From NCBI RefSeq assembly GCF_006716305.1, contig NZ_VFOU01000001.1:186001-250000 (forward strand): a stretch of 64,000 nucleotides of DNA. Direction: 5' to 3'. Below the pieces are notes generated by a model, which saw nothing but the letters and a program-made list of their open reading frames with translations, did no database searches and was not told where the DNA came from. Below, piece by piece: positions 8,144 to 17,052 of the stretch. The DNA comes from Enteractinococcus coprophilus. GTDB lineage: Bacteria > Actinomycetota > Actinomycetes > Actinomycetales > Micrococcaceae. Position 1 is the first letter of the stretch. Each line of letters starts with the position of its first letter. A program made the translations under genes and the position numbers.

Positions 8144-11100
8144 CTACTCGCCCGTTCCTTGGACCACGTTCTCTGATATCTCCGAAAGATCTACTGGACT
8201 ATCGTCAAATAAAGCGCGAATGTCTTCTGCCGTCACACTGGAGGCAAACGCCGTATCGTCTTCTGTTAACGCAGCGAACATCTCGACTTTTTGCTGCTGG
8301 AGTGCCAGCACTTTTTCTTCAATCGAGCCTTTCGACACCATGCGGTACACCATGACGTTCTTTTCCTGACCAATACGATGGGCACGGTCAACAGCTTGGG
8401 CTTCTACCGCAGGGTTCCACCACGGATCCAACAGGAAGACATAGTCAGCTTCGGTCAGGGTCAACCCGAAGCCACCCGCACGAAGCGAAATAAGGAAAAC
8501 TGGTGTTTCCCCGGAGCGGAAGTCCTCCACCACAGCAGCACGATTACGAGTCGAACCATCCAGGTAGGCATAGTCAATGTCCTGTGCTTCCAATTGCTGC
8601 CCCAGACGTGCAAGGAATGACGTGAACTGCGAGAAGATCAACACGCGGTGACCCTCAGGCAAGATCTCGGATAATCGTGACATCAGCTCATTGAGCTTCG
8701 ACGACGGCACGTGCGCGTGCTCGTCATCAACAATGGCTGGATCCAGTGCCAACATTCGCATCAGTGTCAATGAACGGAAAATCGACATCCGGTTCGAATC
8801 CATATCGGTAACCAGATTCAACACATTCTTACGCTCACGCTGCAAGATCTGCTGGTACAACTTCTCGTGCTCTGGTTCCATTGGAACACGCAGCACCATT
8901 TCTTGCTTATCAGGCAGTTCAGCCGCAACCGATTCTTTCGTACGCCGCAGCATGAACGGCCGGATCTTCGTCCGCAATTTGGTCATGGCTTCGCGCGATC
9001 GAGTCTGTTGCTGTACTCGTTCCTCGACGTCGTCGTCCGAGGAAGGTTCAGTACGCGCCACACGTTGGCCTGCCTCAATCGGACGCAGGTAATCATCCCG
9101 GAACTTGGCGTACCGCGGCAACATGCCAGGCACGACCAGCCGGAAGATCGACCAGAGATCCGATAATGTGTTTTCCATCGGAGTACCGGTGATGGCCAGC
9201 TTGAAACCGGCCTTGAAACTGCGGATGGCGCGATGGGCTTTCGTCTGATGATTCTTGACGAATTGCGCCTCGTCCAGGATCAGCCCGGCCCATTGTTCTT
9301 CGGCAAGGAAATCTTCGTCCAGGCGCGCAATCGCATATGAGGTGACGACAATGTCTGCACGACCGCGGATCGAACCAATGGATTCAGCACGGCGCAGATT
9401 CGAAACATCAACTATCGCGACATCCAGGTCAGGTGCGAAGCGTTCAACTTCATCGCGCCAAACCGTCAACACGGACGATGGCGCAATCACTAAGAACGGA
9501 AGGTCCTCCCCCAGCGCTTTGGCACGGGCGATCATCGCAATGGTCTGCAGCGTTTTGCCCAGGCCCATGTCATCGGCGAGAATCCCACCTAGACCAAGGT
9601 CGTAAAGGTATGACAACCACTCGTAGCCTTCATGCTGGTAGTCGCGCAGCTCTGCATGAAGCATCGCTGGTTTTTCCAGTGTCGGAATGTCTTTGGCGTC
9701 GCGCAGTACGGCTAGCGCTTTTTGCCATTCCACGATGGTGGGGTCGGCTGTGAACGCGTCGGCAACTTCTTCGGCGTCTTCTAACAGACTGGCATTGAAG
9801 CGGGAGATTGAGGGGTTATCGGCGGCGAAATCGTCCAGCGCCGCTGCTTCTTCTAACAGTTTCCGCAGGGGCTCAAACGCTGCATGCTGCAGCGAGAAAT
9901 ACGTACCATCGGAGAGCAGCAGGCTGTCTTGGTTCCGCACCAGGGCAATGAACAGTTGGCGGAAGGGGATGGTACGGTCTTCGATCGTGATCTGGAAGCC
10001 CAGATCGAACCAGTCGTTCTTCTCCGACGGGGTGGCATTGATGGCGATGTGCGGGTCACCGGTCAACCGGGTATAGACCGGGCGGTCTTCAGTCTCAATG
10101 ATGCGCACGTGTTCTTGCTGTTGTAGCGCCGGCAGGGCTTCGTCCACGAAACGGGCAGCAGTAGCACCGATTAAGGTGGTCTTTCCGGGCACGGCGGCAA
10201 GTTCCACGTGCTGTTCGACGTCGTGGAGCACCTGATGGCGGTGTTCGGTTTGGTCTTCGGTGCCCAGGTAATCCCACTGAGCGGAAATCCGCACGTGGTC
10301 TTGGCGTTCGCCATGGTGGGTGGCCTGGTAGTACTCCAGGGTCAGTTCGAGGGTCGACGGCGGAATGTCGGGCAGTTCGACTGACTGGTCGTGACTGGCC
10401 AGGGGGATGACTCCGGCCAACAACGGATAGATATTTTCAAAGAACTCCTCGGTGTCATCGGCGGGAATGACCATCGGCTCGGGTGCTTCGATCAGGTCCA
10501 TGACGGTCCGAGTCAGTGGCTGTTTCAGCGGGATGACATTGATGTCCGCGGTGGCCGAGTCCGGATAGTAATCGATCGTGTAGAGGCCGATGGCGCCGAG
10601 CGCGCCGGAAGGTTTCAAAGCTTCGGAAGGCAGCTGCGCCTGGATGGTCAGGGCAATGTCGTCGTCGGCGGTTTGTGCGGCGTCAAAAATTATGCGTGCC
10701 GGTTCCGTAATGGTCACCCGGTTAATAATTTTCTGCAGCGGAACCAACGGAATGCCGGCGTTATCAATTTTGGCTAACACGTCCCACATTTGTGGCATGT
10801 TGATGGTGGCCAGGGTGATGACGTCAGTCGAGCCCAGCGACGACACCGATGTGGTGTAGAGCTGGTTGAGTTCGTGTAGCGCATCGTGTTGTTCGGGGAG
10901 GAACTGGAACTCTGCGTGGGAGGACTGGTGAAACGGCAGATCGAACAGGGTCCAGTTCATATTGCCTTTGATCCACCCGCCACGGGCGCCGATGCGTAAC
11001 GGACGCAGGCGGATGGTCAGGTCGTTTTGGTGTTCGAGGTCTGCGGCAGTGGCCTCACGCCAGGTAAAGCGGGTCCGATATCCAGATGGTTCGGTATGCA

Positions 11101-11587
11101 GCGCATCGATTTCGACCCCGAGGGCGACGTCGGTGAACTCTTGGGTCGAGTCAATGGTGGGCAGTAACTCGGTGACGACCTGGCGCCATGGGAGTCCGGG
11201 CACGGAGTGTTCGGGTTCTTCGGATTCGCGCGGACCGTCGAGGTCAGCGGCGGTGAGTACCGCCGAGTCGGCAACGGCACGCTGATTGGACTCAAAGATT
11301 AGGGCGGCGCCGTGTTTACAGTCCACGCCCACCGGGCAGCTGCAGGTGGCGTAGTCAACGTCCCACACGGACACCCCGCCCAGGGTGCGGTCGGTTTTGC
11401 GCAGGGTGACGGCGGCCCGATAGATCTTGTCTGCCGAGCCTTTAACCCGACCGACCAGCCGGCCGGATTCTTCGTTGAATTTCAGCGTCAGGACACGATC
11501 TTCTGCGGCGTAGTTGCGGCCGCGTTGGGTCATGGTGTCGCCGAATGCGACGACGACTGCTTGGATGTCAACGAAAGGGTAACTCAC
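8144..11587 (-). CDS. SNF2/RapA-type DNA translocase with SWIM zinc finger
   Basis: The 1147-residue protein has an N-terminal SWIM zinc-binding motif (C82-x-C84-x5-C90-x-H92, reading CSCPVGVDCKH), a long middle region of unknown fold, and a C-terminal Swi2/Snf2 ATPase. ATPase motifs visible are GGILADDMGLGKTLQT (~665-680, motif I), LILDEAQFVKN (~770, motif II), ITGTPMEN (motif III), and in the second RecA lobe VLIFSQFTSFL (~985) and AVDRAHRIGQ (~1065, motif VI). Such bacterial proteins are ATP-driven DNA translocases; the cellular role is not defined. Its ATG overlaps the mvaS stop by four bases (ATGA), so it is translationally coupled to the mevalonate operon, which is odd for a DNA-acting protein. 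Confidence 0.9.
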   Translation of the reverse strand: MSYPFVDIQAVVVAFGDTMTQRGRNYAAEDRVLTLKFNEESGRLVGRVKGSADKIYRAAVTLRKTDRTLGGVSVWDVDYATCSCPVGVDCKHGAALIFESNQRAVADSAVLTAADLDGPRESEEPEHSVPGLPWRQVVTELLPTIDSTQEFTDVALGVEIDALHTEPSGYRTRFTWREATAADLEHQNDLTIRLRPLRIGARGGWIKGNMNWTLFDLPFHQSSHAEFQFLPEQHDALHELNQLYTTSVSSLGSTDVITLATINMPQMWDVLAKIDNAGIPLVPLQKIINRVTITEPARIIFDAAQTADDDIALTIQAQLPSEALKPSGALGAIGLYTIDYYPDSATADINVIPLKQPLTRTVMDLIEAPEPMVIPADDTEEFFENIYPLLAGVIPLASHDQSVELPDIPPSTLELTLEYYQATHHGERQDHVRISAQWDYLGTEDQTEHRHQVLHDVEQHVELAAVPGKTTLIGATAARFVDEALPALQQQEHVRIIETEDRPVYTRLTGDPHIAINATPSEKNDWFDLGFQITIEDRTIPFRQLFIALVRNQDSLLLSDGTYFSLQHAAFEPLRKLLEEAAALDDFAADNPSISRFNASLLEDAEEVADAFTADPTIVEWQKALAVLRDAKDIPTLEKPAMLHAELRDYQHEGYEWLSYLYDLGLGGILADDMGLGKTLQTIAMIARAKALGEDLPFLVIAPSSVLTVWRDEVERFAPDLDVAIVDVSNLRRAESIGSIRGRADIVVTSYAIARLDEDFLAEEQWAGLILDEAQFVKNHQTKAHRAIRSFKAGFKLAITGTPMENTLSDLWSIFRLVVPGMLPRYAKFRDDYLRPIEAGQRVARTEPSSDDDVEERVQQQTRSREAMTKLRTKIRPFMLRRTKESVAAELPDKQEMVLRVPMEPEHEKLYQQILQRERKNVLNLVTDMDSNRMSIFRSLTLMRMLALDPAIVDDEHAHVPSSKLNELMSRLSEILPEGHRVLIFSQFTSFLARLGQQLEAQDIDYAYLDGSTRNRAAVVEDFRSGETPVFLISLRAGGFGLTLTEADYVFLLDPWWNPAVEAQAVDRAHRIGQEKNVMVYRMVSKGSIEEKVLALQQQKVEMFAALTEDDTAFASSVTAEDIRALFDDSPVDLSEISENVVQGTGE

Positions 11588-12732
11588 TGTGCCTCGTAGC
11601 GGCGTTGGTGTTCGGTGACGCCGCTCAACCGGAAGGGTGCATTGGTCGTTTTATCGGTGGTGAAGGTTTCCGAGGTGGCTGTAAAGTCGCTGTGGAGTTT
11701 GCGGTACTCGTCATAGGTCAGTTCAACACGGTTGTCGAGCTGCTTTGCCACGTTCTGCGGATAAATGTGGTCCTGATAGGTGTCCTGGACAATCCCGGTG
11801 AAGAATTCAGCCACCGCGCCGGAGCCATACGAGAAGAAGCCTAAACGTTTCCCGGCCAGGTCGGGGTTGTTGTGTAACTGGGCGGTCAGGGCGAAGTACA
11901 GCGATGACGTATAAGTATTGCCCAGCGCCCGGTTGTAGCCCATCGACTCTTCGATCAGGTCATCGGTCAGCTCGGTGCCGGTGTGTTCGGCCAGGGCGGC
12001 CAGCTGTTTGCGGGCCATTTTGGTAAACGGCTGGTGGTGCAGGAACCGATCGACGTCGTCAATAGCAAGCTCGCGGCGGGCCAGCAGGTCATCCCAAGCG
12101 GAGGTGGTGGCACCCAGGTAGGCGTCCAGGGAGAGCTGCCCGTCCACGAACGGGGTGGTCGAGTCGTTGGGGCGCCAGAAGTCATTGACGTCGGTGGTGT
12201 GCAAGCCCGATTCAGGTTCAATTTCTACCAGGTTGGGGGCAGCGCTGATCAGCATCGCCACGGATCCAGCACCCTGGGTGGGTTCGCCGCCCGAGTCCAG
12301 GGCGTAGCGTGCGACGTCGGAGGTAATGACTAACACTTGTTCTTCGGGGTTCCGTGCGACCGCGTTGACTGCCATCTGCAGGGCTGCGGTCCCGGAATAA
12401 CAGGCTTGTTTGAGTTCGACGGAGCGCACATTGGCGGGTAAGCCCAATAGTTCGTGCAGGTAGACGCCGGCGGCTTTGGACTGGTCGATCGAAGATTCGG
12501 TGGCAAATAGTACCTGGCGGATCTTGGACACATCGTGGCGTTCGAGCAAGGTTTGTGCTGCTTCGGCGGCCATGGTGACGATGTCTTCGTCGGGGGCCGG
12601 CATCGAGAACGCGTCCTGGCCTAAACCAATACGGAACTTATTCGGGTCGATGTCGTGGTGTTCGGCCAGCGTATCGAGGTCCAAAACGTAGTGGGAGGTG
12701 GCGACGTCCAGGTCGTGGATGCCTATTTTCAC
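11584..12732 (-). CDS. mvaS: Hydroxymethylglutaryl-CoA synthase
   Basis: The 382-residue thiolase-fold enzyme condenses acetyl-CoA with acetoacetyl-CoA to HMG-CoA, the first committed step of the mevalonate pathway. The catalytic triad sits at the positions known from bacterial MvaS: Glu79 in LFATES, Cys111 in LKQACYSGTA and His233 in FLHHQPFTKMA. The GTG start has an AAGGAG ribosome site seven bases ahead. It follows mvaA by 16 bases on the same strand and overlaps the SNF2 gene by four. Length and motifs are normal, so it is probably active. Confidence 0.95.
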   Translation of the reverse strand: MKIGIHDLDVATSHYVLDLDTLAEHHDIDPNKFRIGLGQDAFSMPAPDEDIVTMAAEAAQTLLERHDVSKIRQVLFATESSIDQSKAAGVYLHELLGLPANVRSVELKQACYSGTAALQMAVNAVARNPEEQVLVITSDVARYALDSGGEPTQGAGSVAMLISAAPNLVEIEPESGLHTTDVNDFWRPNDSTTPFVDGQLSLDAYLGATTSAWDDLLARRELAIDDVDRFLHHQPFTKMARKQLAALAEHTGTELTDDLIEESMGYNRALGNTYTSSLYFALTAQLHNNPDLAGKRLGFFSYGSGAVAEFFTGIVQDTYQDHIYPQNVAKQLDNRVELTYDEYRKLHSDFTATSETFTTDKTTNAPFRLSGVTEHQRRYEAQ

Positions 12733-12748
12733 GAATGACTCCTTGAGG

Positions 12749-13840
12749 TTATGCCTGTGTGCCGGGGCGTTCGTAGGCGACGTGCGCTTGCATCAGTTCG
12801 CCCGGATTGGTTTGGGCGGCCAGCAGGGACAACTCGCCTGCCAGCACACTTGCAGCAATCAAGCTAGCTAGTCTACGCGAATCTGCTCCGGGTTGACTAC
12901 TGTGTCCAATGCCCATGCGTGCCATGGCATCTTCAATATAGGGCAGATGTTTGCCGTTGCCCACGGTCCCAACGATGAGGTGCGGTAAGGTCACGGCAAA
13001 ATACAGTCCGTCTTCGCGGTTCTCGGCCCACACGAATCCCTGAGACCCTTCTACAATATTTGCTGCATCCTGGCCGGTGGCCAAATAGAACGCTAAGAGC
13101 ATATTGGCAAAGTGTGCGTTGGCCGAGCGGATGGCGCCGGCCACATTCGAGCCAACGTAGTTTTTGGTGACGACGAGCTGCACGATTTTGGCCGCAGTGG
13201 TGTGGAGGTTTTGCTCGACGATCTCGTGGGGAATGATGACCTCGGCGGTGACCTTTTTACCGCGGCCCAGAATCCCGTTGACGGCGGTGGCCTTTTTATC
13301 GGTGCAGAAGTTGCCCGAAATCGACCCGTAGGACAACCCAATGTTCCAGGACAGGATCGTGGACATCAGAGAATCCGAGGCGGCGGTGGCCATATTGTGG
13401 CCCGAGGCGTCGCCGGTCAGGTACGCAAAGCGCACGAATAACAGGTTGCCCACGATTTCCGGGTGGATCTCGATGAGTTTGGCGAACCGCGACCCCTGGG
13501 TCACAACGGCGGCGAGTTCATCAAAGCGTGCAGTAATGATATCGGCGGCGTGTTGGGCGGCCGCGGCGTCGTCGGCGGTGAATAACACGGACCGAGTCAT
13601 GCGCTCATCGTGGACGGTCGCGGTGATCCCGGAGGTGAGCATGCGCGAGATTTTGGCGCCGCGCCCAACCGAGGGCCACAGCGGAGTCTCGTAGGTGGCC
13701 AGCGGGACGTCGACTTCTTCGACGCCGGTAAAGGCGTCCCCGGTCATGCGCAACGGGCCGACCCAGCGGGTGGGCACGCCGGTGGTGAAGGTGTCGTCGT
13801 AGGTGGAGGCAGATGGCTCAATAGGTGTTGGATCGATCAC
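12749..13840 (-). CDS. mvaA: Hydroxymethylglutaryl-CoA reductase
   Basis: The 363-residue enzyme reduces HMG-CoA to mevalonate. Catalytic residues are identifiable: Glu51 in PLATYETPLWPSVGRGAKIS, Lys182/183 in NFCTDKKATAVN, Asp258 in ATGQDAANIVEG, and His353 near the C-terminus in QAHVAYER. The CTDKK and AGELSLLAA patterns and GTVGNGKHLP resemble class I (NADPH-type) catalytic domains without membrane segments, so it is a soluble enzyme. It is slightly short compared with class I catalytic domains (~400 residues). The GTG start is preceded by AAGGAACACC. It lies within the mevalonate operon. Confidence 0.92.
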   Translation of the reverse strand: MIDPTPIEPSASTYDDTFTTGVPTRWVGPLRMTGDAFTGVEEVDVPLATYETPLWPSVGRGAKISRMLTSGITATVHDERMTRSVLFTADDAAAAQHAADIITARFDELAAVVTQGSRFAKLIEIHPEIVGNLLFVRFAYLTGDASGHNMATAASDSLMSTILSWNIGLSYGSISGNFCTDKKATAVNGILGRGKKVTAEVIIPHEIVEQNLHTTAAKIVQLVVTKNYVGSNVAGAIRSANAHFANMLLAFYLATGQDAANIVEGSQGFVWAENREDGLYFAVTLPHLIVGTVGNGKHLPYIEDAMARMGIGHSSQPGADSRRLASLIAASVLAGELSLLAAQTNPGELMQAHVAYERPGTQA

Positions 13841-13895
13841 GGTGTTCCTTAGAGGCGGGCGTGTTCTTTATGGTGGACGGTGCGCAGGGTTTGGG

Positions 13896-14993
13896 TCAAA
13901 TTCTGAGCCGATCGGCGAACCGGGTGACGTCAATATTGCGCGCGCGGGCACGTTCGGCGCTGGACCCGGTGATCAGCAGATCGGTTTCATAGATCACCTG
14001 GTCGATGTTGGCGGCTCCGAGCAGTGCGTAGATCTGGCGGATACGGGTTTTGAAGAGCTCCAGGACTTCGGTGACGCCTTCGGCGCCGTCGGACATCGCG
14101 ACTTTGAGCATCGTACCGGCCAGGCCGACGGCTTTGGCACCCAGTGCCTGGGCGCGGACCACGTCCAACGGGTTACGTACCCCACCGGAGGCCATGATGG
14201 TGAGGTCTTCGGGTTGCGGCGTTTCAGCAAGGTCTACCAGACAATCGACGGCGGTCAGCCCCATGGCTTCCAGCCAGTCCCATTTCGCGTGGACGTCGAT
14301 GGCCCCCGACGGGTGCGCAGTCCGGTCGTTTTCGATGCGCGCAAAATTGGTGCCACCGCTGCCGGCCACATCCACGATGCGCACGCCCATGCCGGTGAGC
14401 TGGTGGACGGTTTTCGCGCTGAGTCCGAAACCTACTTCTTTAATAATGACCGGCACGTTGATGTGGGCCACGATGTCGTCGATCAGGCGCAGCCAGTCGG
14501 AGAAGTTCCGGGAACCCTCGGGCATCACCGTTTCTTGGATCGAGTTCAGGTGAATTTGCAGCCCGTCGGCGCCCAGCAGGTCGACGGCGGCTTTCGCGTG
14601 GTCCAGGTTGCGTCCGGCACCCAGGTTGGCCCAGACGATGCCATCGGGGTTGTGGTCGCGGATCACGGTAAAAGACTGTGCGGTCTCAGGGTATTCCAGC
14701 GCAACGGCTACCGACCCGGAGGCCATGGGTACCCCGGTTGCGGCGGCGGCTTGGGCCAGCGCGGTGTTAATCGGCAGCGCCATCTCGGTGCCGCCGGTCA
14801 TGCCGTTGATGTAAATCGGGGCGGTCAGTCGCCACGGCCCGACGCGAGTGGAAATATCCACGGCGTCGTCGTTGATTCCGGCCAGGGCGTGGTGGATGAA
14901 GTCGACGTCGTCGAAGGCATTTCTGGTGCCGGTGAGTTGGTCTTGTTGGGCTGCGGCGAGCCGAATGTGATCGTCTTTGCGGGATTGTGCCAT
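13896..14993 (-). CDS. fni: Isopentenyl-diphosphate delta-isomerase, type 2 (FMN-dependent)
   Basis: The 365-residue TIM-barrel flavoenzyme interconverts IPP and DMAPP. Family features are the N-terminal RKDDHIRLA, the INGMTGGTEMALPIN flavin-region segment, HLNSIQETVMPEGSRNF (the HxN...QE signature), VIIKEVGFG, DVAGSGGTNF and the phosphate-binding IMASGGVRNPLDV. The type 2 enzyme is unrelated to Idi1 and is common in Gram-positive bacteria that use mevalonate. The ATG lies two bases after the pmk stop and its AAGGAG site is inside the pmk end, showing tight operon packing. Confidence 0.95.
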   Translation of the reverse strand: MAQSRKDDHIRLAAAQQDQLTGTRNAFDDVDFIHHALAGINDDAVDISTRVGPWRLTAPIYINGMTGGTEMALPINTALAQAAAATGVPMASGSVAVALEYPETAQSFTVIRDHNPDGIVWANLGAGRNLDHAKAAVDLLGADGLQIHLNSIQETVMPEGSRNFSDWLRLIDDIVAHINVPVIIKEVGFGLSAKTVHQLTGMGVRIVDVAGSGGTNFARIENDRTAHPSGAIDVHAKWDWLEAMGLTAVDCLVDLAETPQPEDLTIMASGGVRNPLDVVRAQALGAKAVGLAGTMLKVAMSDGAEGVTEVLELFKTRIRQIYALLGAANIDQVIYETDLLITGSSAERARARNIDVTRFADRLRI

Positions 14994-14995
14994 GG

Positions 14996-16084
14996 TTACT
15001 CCTTGAGTCCGGCGCCCAGTTGCGTCACGGATAATTGCAGCGGGTGGATGCCGTGTGCGGACCAGGCCGTGTAGATGTCTACGGCGTTGACCCAGGGTTC
15101 GGCCAAGACGATACCGCAGTCGCCGCCGCCGGCACCCGAGGTTTTGGCTGAAGCACCGGCAAAGCCCTGCGCGGTTTCGATGAGGTCGGTCAGCGCGGGG
15201 GTTTCGACCAGTGTGGCGGTGTGTTCGGCCATGCGGGCCAACAGGGTGCGGGCGGTGCGGATGCCCGAGTGGATCAGCGCGAATTTCGCTTCGGCCAGCG
15301 CCAGCAGCAGGCTGGTGACGTTGGCGGCCGAGGGGCGCAGGAACGCGTCCTCCCAGTCAAAGCCGTTGCCGTTGGTCGTGGCCTGGGTGACGAGGTCATC
15401 GGTTTGGGCAGGGCTACCGGTCCAGCCGATCAGCACTTGGACGTCCTCCGGGGTCGGGATGCGGCGGGCGCGCAGCGGGATCCAGGCCGGGCCGGTCAGC
15501 GCTTGGGTCACCGAACCGTCGTCGGTGAGCACTCGGGGCAGCTTTTCGCGGTCGGGGGCCTGGTAGTAGACCCAGCCGCCTAGGGCCCCTGCGGCCAGAT
15601 CACCGCCCGAGGCGCGCGGGGAGATTTCGATCGAGGCTAAAATGCCCAGTTTGATGCGTTCGATCGCGGTCAGCCCGAGCCCGTAGAGCTCATTGACCGC
15701 GGTGATCACGGCCATCGTGGCCGCACCCGAGGAACCCAGCCCGTATTTTTCTCCAGCTTCGGAGCGCAGTGTTGAGCTGAAGTGAAAATCCACGGGCCGG
15801 CGTTCAAGGCCCCGTTCGGCGCGCAGTTTGTCCATGACCAGCCAAGCGGCCAGCGCATAATCGGTTCCGAACTCGTGGGTTTGGACCGCCGCGACGCAGT
15901 GGTCGTGGGCTAAGAGGTCGGCGGTGGGTGCGGGTGTGGCGGCAGGTTCGGCGTCGGTAACAGTCACGGTCATGTACCGGTCCACGGCGATTAAAATTGC
16001 GGGCTGGCCGGGCGTGACCACGGCGTATTCACCAGCCACATAGAGTTTTCCGGGGCCTGCCACGGCAAATGGCGTGGCCCTCAC
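14996..16084 (-). CDS. Phosphomevalonate kinase
   Basis: The 362-residue GHMP kinase phosphorylates 5-phosphomevalonate. The N-terminus, AVAGPGKLYVAGEYAVVTPG, and the ATP loop KYGLGSSGAATMAV (~105-118) are diagnostic of the bacterial type; a C-terminal GASAKTSGAGGGDCGIVL is the GHMP motif 3. I place the start at the GTG at 16084, which overlaps the mvaD stop as GTGA. A longer frame reaching 16186 would add an Arg/Cys-rich segment that lies inside mvaD and has no family resemblance. It is the middle gene of the operon. Confidence 0.92.
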   Translation of the reverse strand: MRATPFAVAGPGKLYVAGEYAVVTPGQPAILIAVDRYMTVTVTDAEPAATPAPTADLLAHDHCVAAVQTHEFGTDYALAAWLVMDKLRAERGLERRPVDFHFSSTLRSEAGEKYGLGSSGAATMAVITAVNELYGLGLTAIERIKLGILASIEISPRASGGDLAAGALGGWVYYQAPDREKLPRVLTDDGSVTQALTGPAWIPLRARRIPTPEDVQVLIGWTGSPAQTDDLVTQATTNGNGFDWEDAFLRPSAANVTSLLLALAEAKFALIHSGIRTARTLLARMAEHTATLVETPALTDLIETAQGFAGASAKTSGAGGGDCGIVLAEPWVNAVDIYTAWSAHGIHPLQLSVTQLGAGLKE

Positions 16085-17052
16085 GCAGCATCCAACAGGT
16101 GTGCGCCGGGACCGGGTGCAAAGGTTTCGATCGCACCAAAGCCTGCAACACGCTTGGCCACCGCGGTGGCGTCGTCGGGGCGACAAATAATGACGACGTT
16201 GGGCCCGGCGTCGGCGGTCGCGTAGGCTTCCAGGCCATCGTCGCGCATCGCGGCGACCTCGTCGAACACCTGCCAGGATACCGGTGCCAGATACCGGATC
16301 GGCGGTTCGGTAGCCTGGATGACGGCGTGCATGCGGTGGGCGTGGGTTTCGGTGATCTGCCCGACGCGGGCGAAGTCATCGTCCGCACAGGCCGCAATCA
16401 TCTCATCCAGGGTTTTATGCGTGACGTCGATCCAGGCCTGATAGTACGGGCTGGTGTCCCGGGTGGCGACCATGCCCTCGCGCGAGGAAACCTTTTTGGC
16501 CTTGGCGTCCACAGTCACCGAGACCATCGCCATCTCCGGGGCGTCGATAGCCTCGGCAAAGCTGGTTTCGTCGCTGGTCCCGGCGTGCCAGACGGCAAAC
16601 CGGTCGATCAGTGAGCGCGAGGCCGAGCCCGACCCTCGGCGGGCCAGCCGCGACAGGTCCTTGGTTGATAGCTTCAGCCCGTAGGCATCGGCTGCGGCCA
16701 CGGCCAGCGCGGCAAAGCCCGAGGCAGATGAGGCCATCCCGGCGGCGGTTGGGCCTTCGTTGACCGAGGTGACGTTGGCCGAGGCAGTGGCGGTTTCTAA
16801 TCCGGCGTCGGCGGCCAGGCGGCGCACCAGGTCAAGGAACACGGTGGTGCGCTGCGTGGCCTTGGCGTCGGCCAAGGTCCCGTTGAGCTCAAACGAATCG
16901 AGCCCGGTGGTCAACTCGACCGTCGTCGTCGTGGCGAATTTATCCAAGGTCATGGACATCGATCCGGCCACGGGGATGATCAGGTCGTCATCGGCTTTGC
17001 CCCAGTATTTGACCAGGGCGATATTGGGGTGGGCTCGAGCGATTGACGCCAA
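16081..17052 (-). CDS. mvaD: Diphosphomevalonate decarboxylase
   Basis: The 323-residue GHMP-fold enzyme converts mevalonate diphosphate to IPP. Visible motifs are ALVKYWGKADDDLIIPVAGS near the N-terminus (Lys and Tyr contact the substrate), the ATP-loop GMASSASGFAALAVAAADAY (~100-120), and the RRGSGSASRSLIDRFAVW segment, where Ser/Arg bind substrate. The catalytic Asp is expected in the C-terminal TADAGPNVVIICR. It overlaps the downstream pmk by four bases and directly abuts the mevalonate kinase gene. Confidence 0.95.
   Translation of the reverse strand: MASIARAHPNIALVKYWGKADDDLIIPVAGSMSMTLDKFATTTTVELTTGLDSFELNGTLADAKATQRTTVFLDLVRRLAADAGLETATASANVTSVNEGPTAAGMASSASGFAALAVAAADAYGLKLSTKDLSRLARRGSGSASRSLIDRFAVWHAGTSDETSFAEAIDAPEMAMVSVTVDAKAKKVSSREGMVATRDTSPYYQAWIDVTHKTLDEMIAACADDDFARVGQITETHAHRMHAVIQATEPPIRYLAPVSWQVFDEVAAMRDDGLEAYATADAGPNVVIICRPDDATAVAKRVAGFGAIETFAPGPGAHLLDAA

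Noticed and set aside
13803-15074. A 423-codon plus-strand frame
   Set aside because: It is antisense to the well-supported isopentenyl-diphosphate isomerase gene and shows only composition-driven Gly/Asp/Val-rich sequence with no family motifs.
16085-16186. N-terminal extension of phosphomevalonate kinase
   Set aside because: The added residues lie inside mvaD, are Arg/Cys-rich and lack homology; the GTG at 16084 overlaps the mvaD stop in the manner of the other operon junctions.
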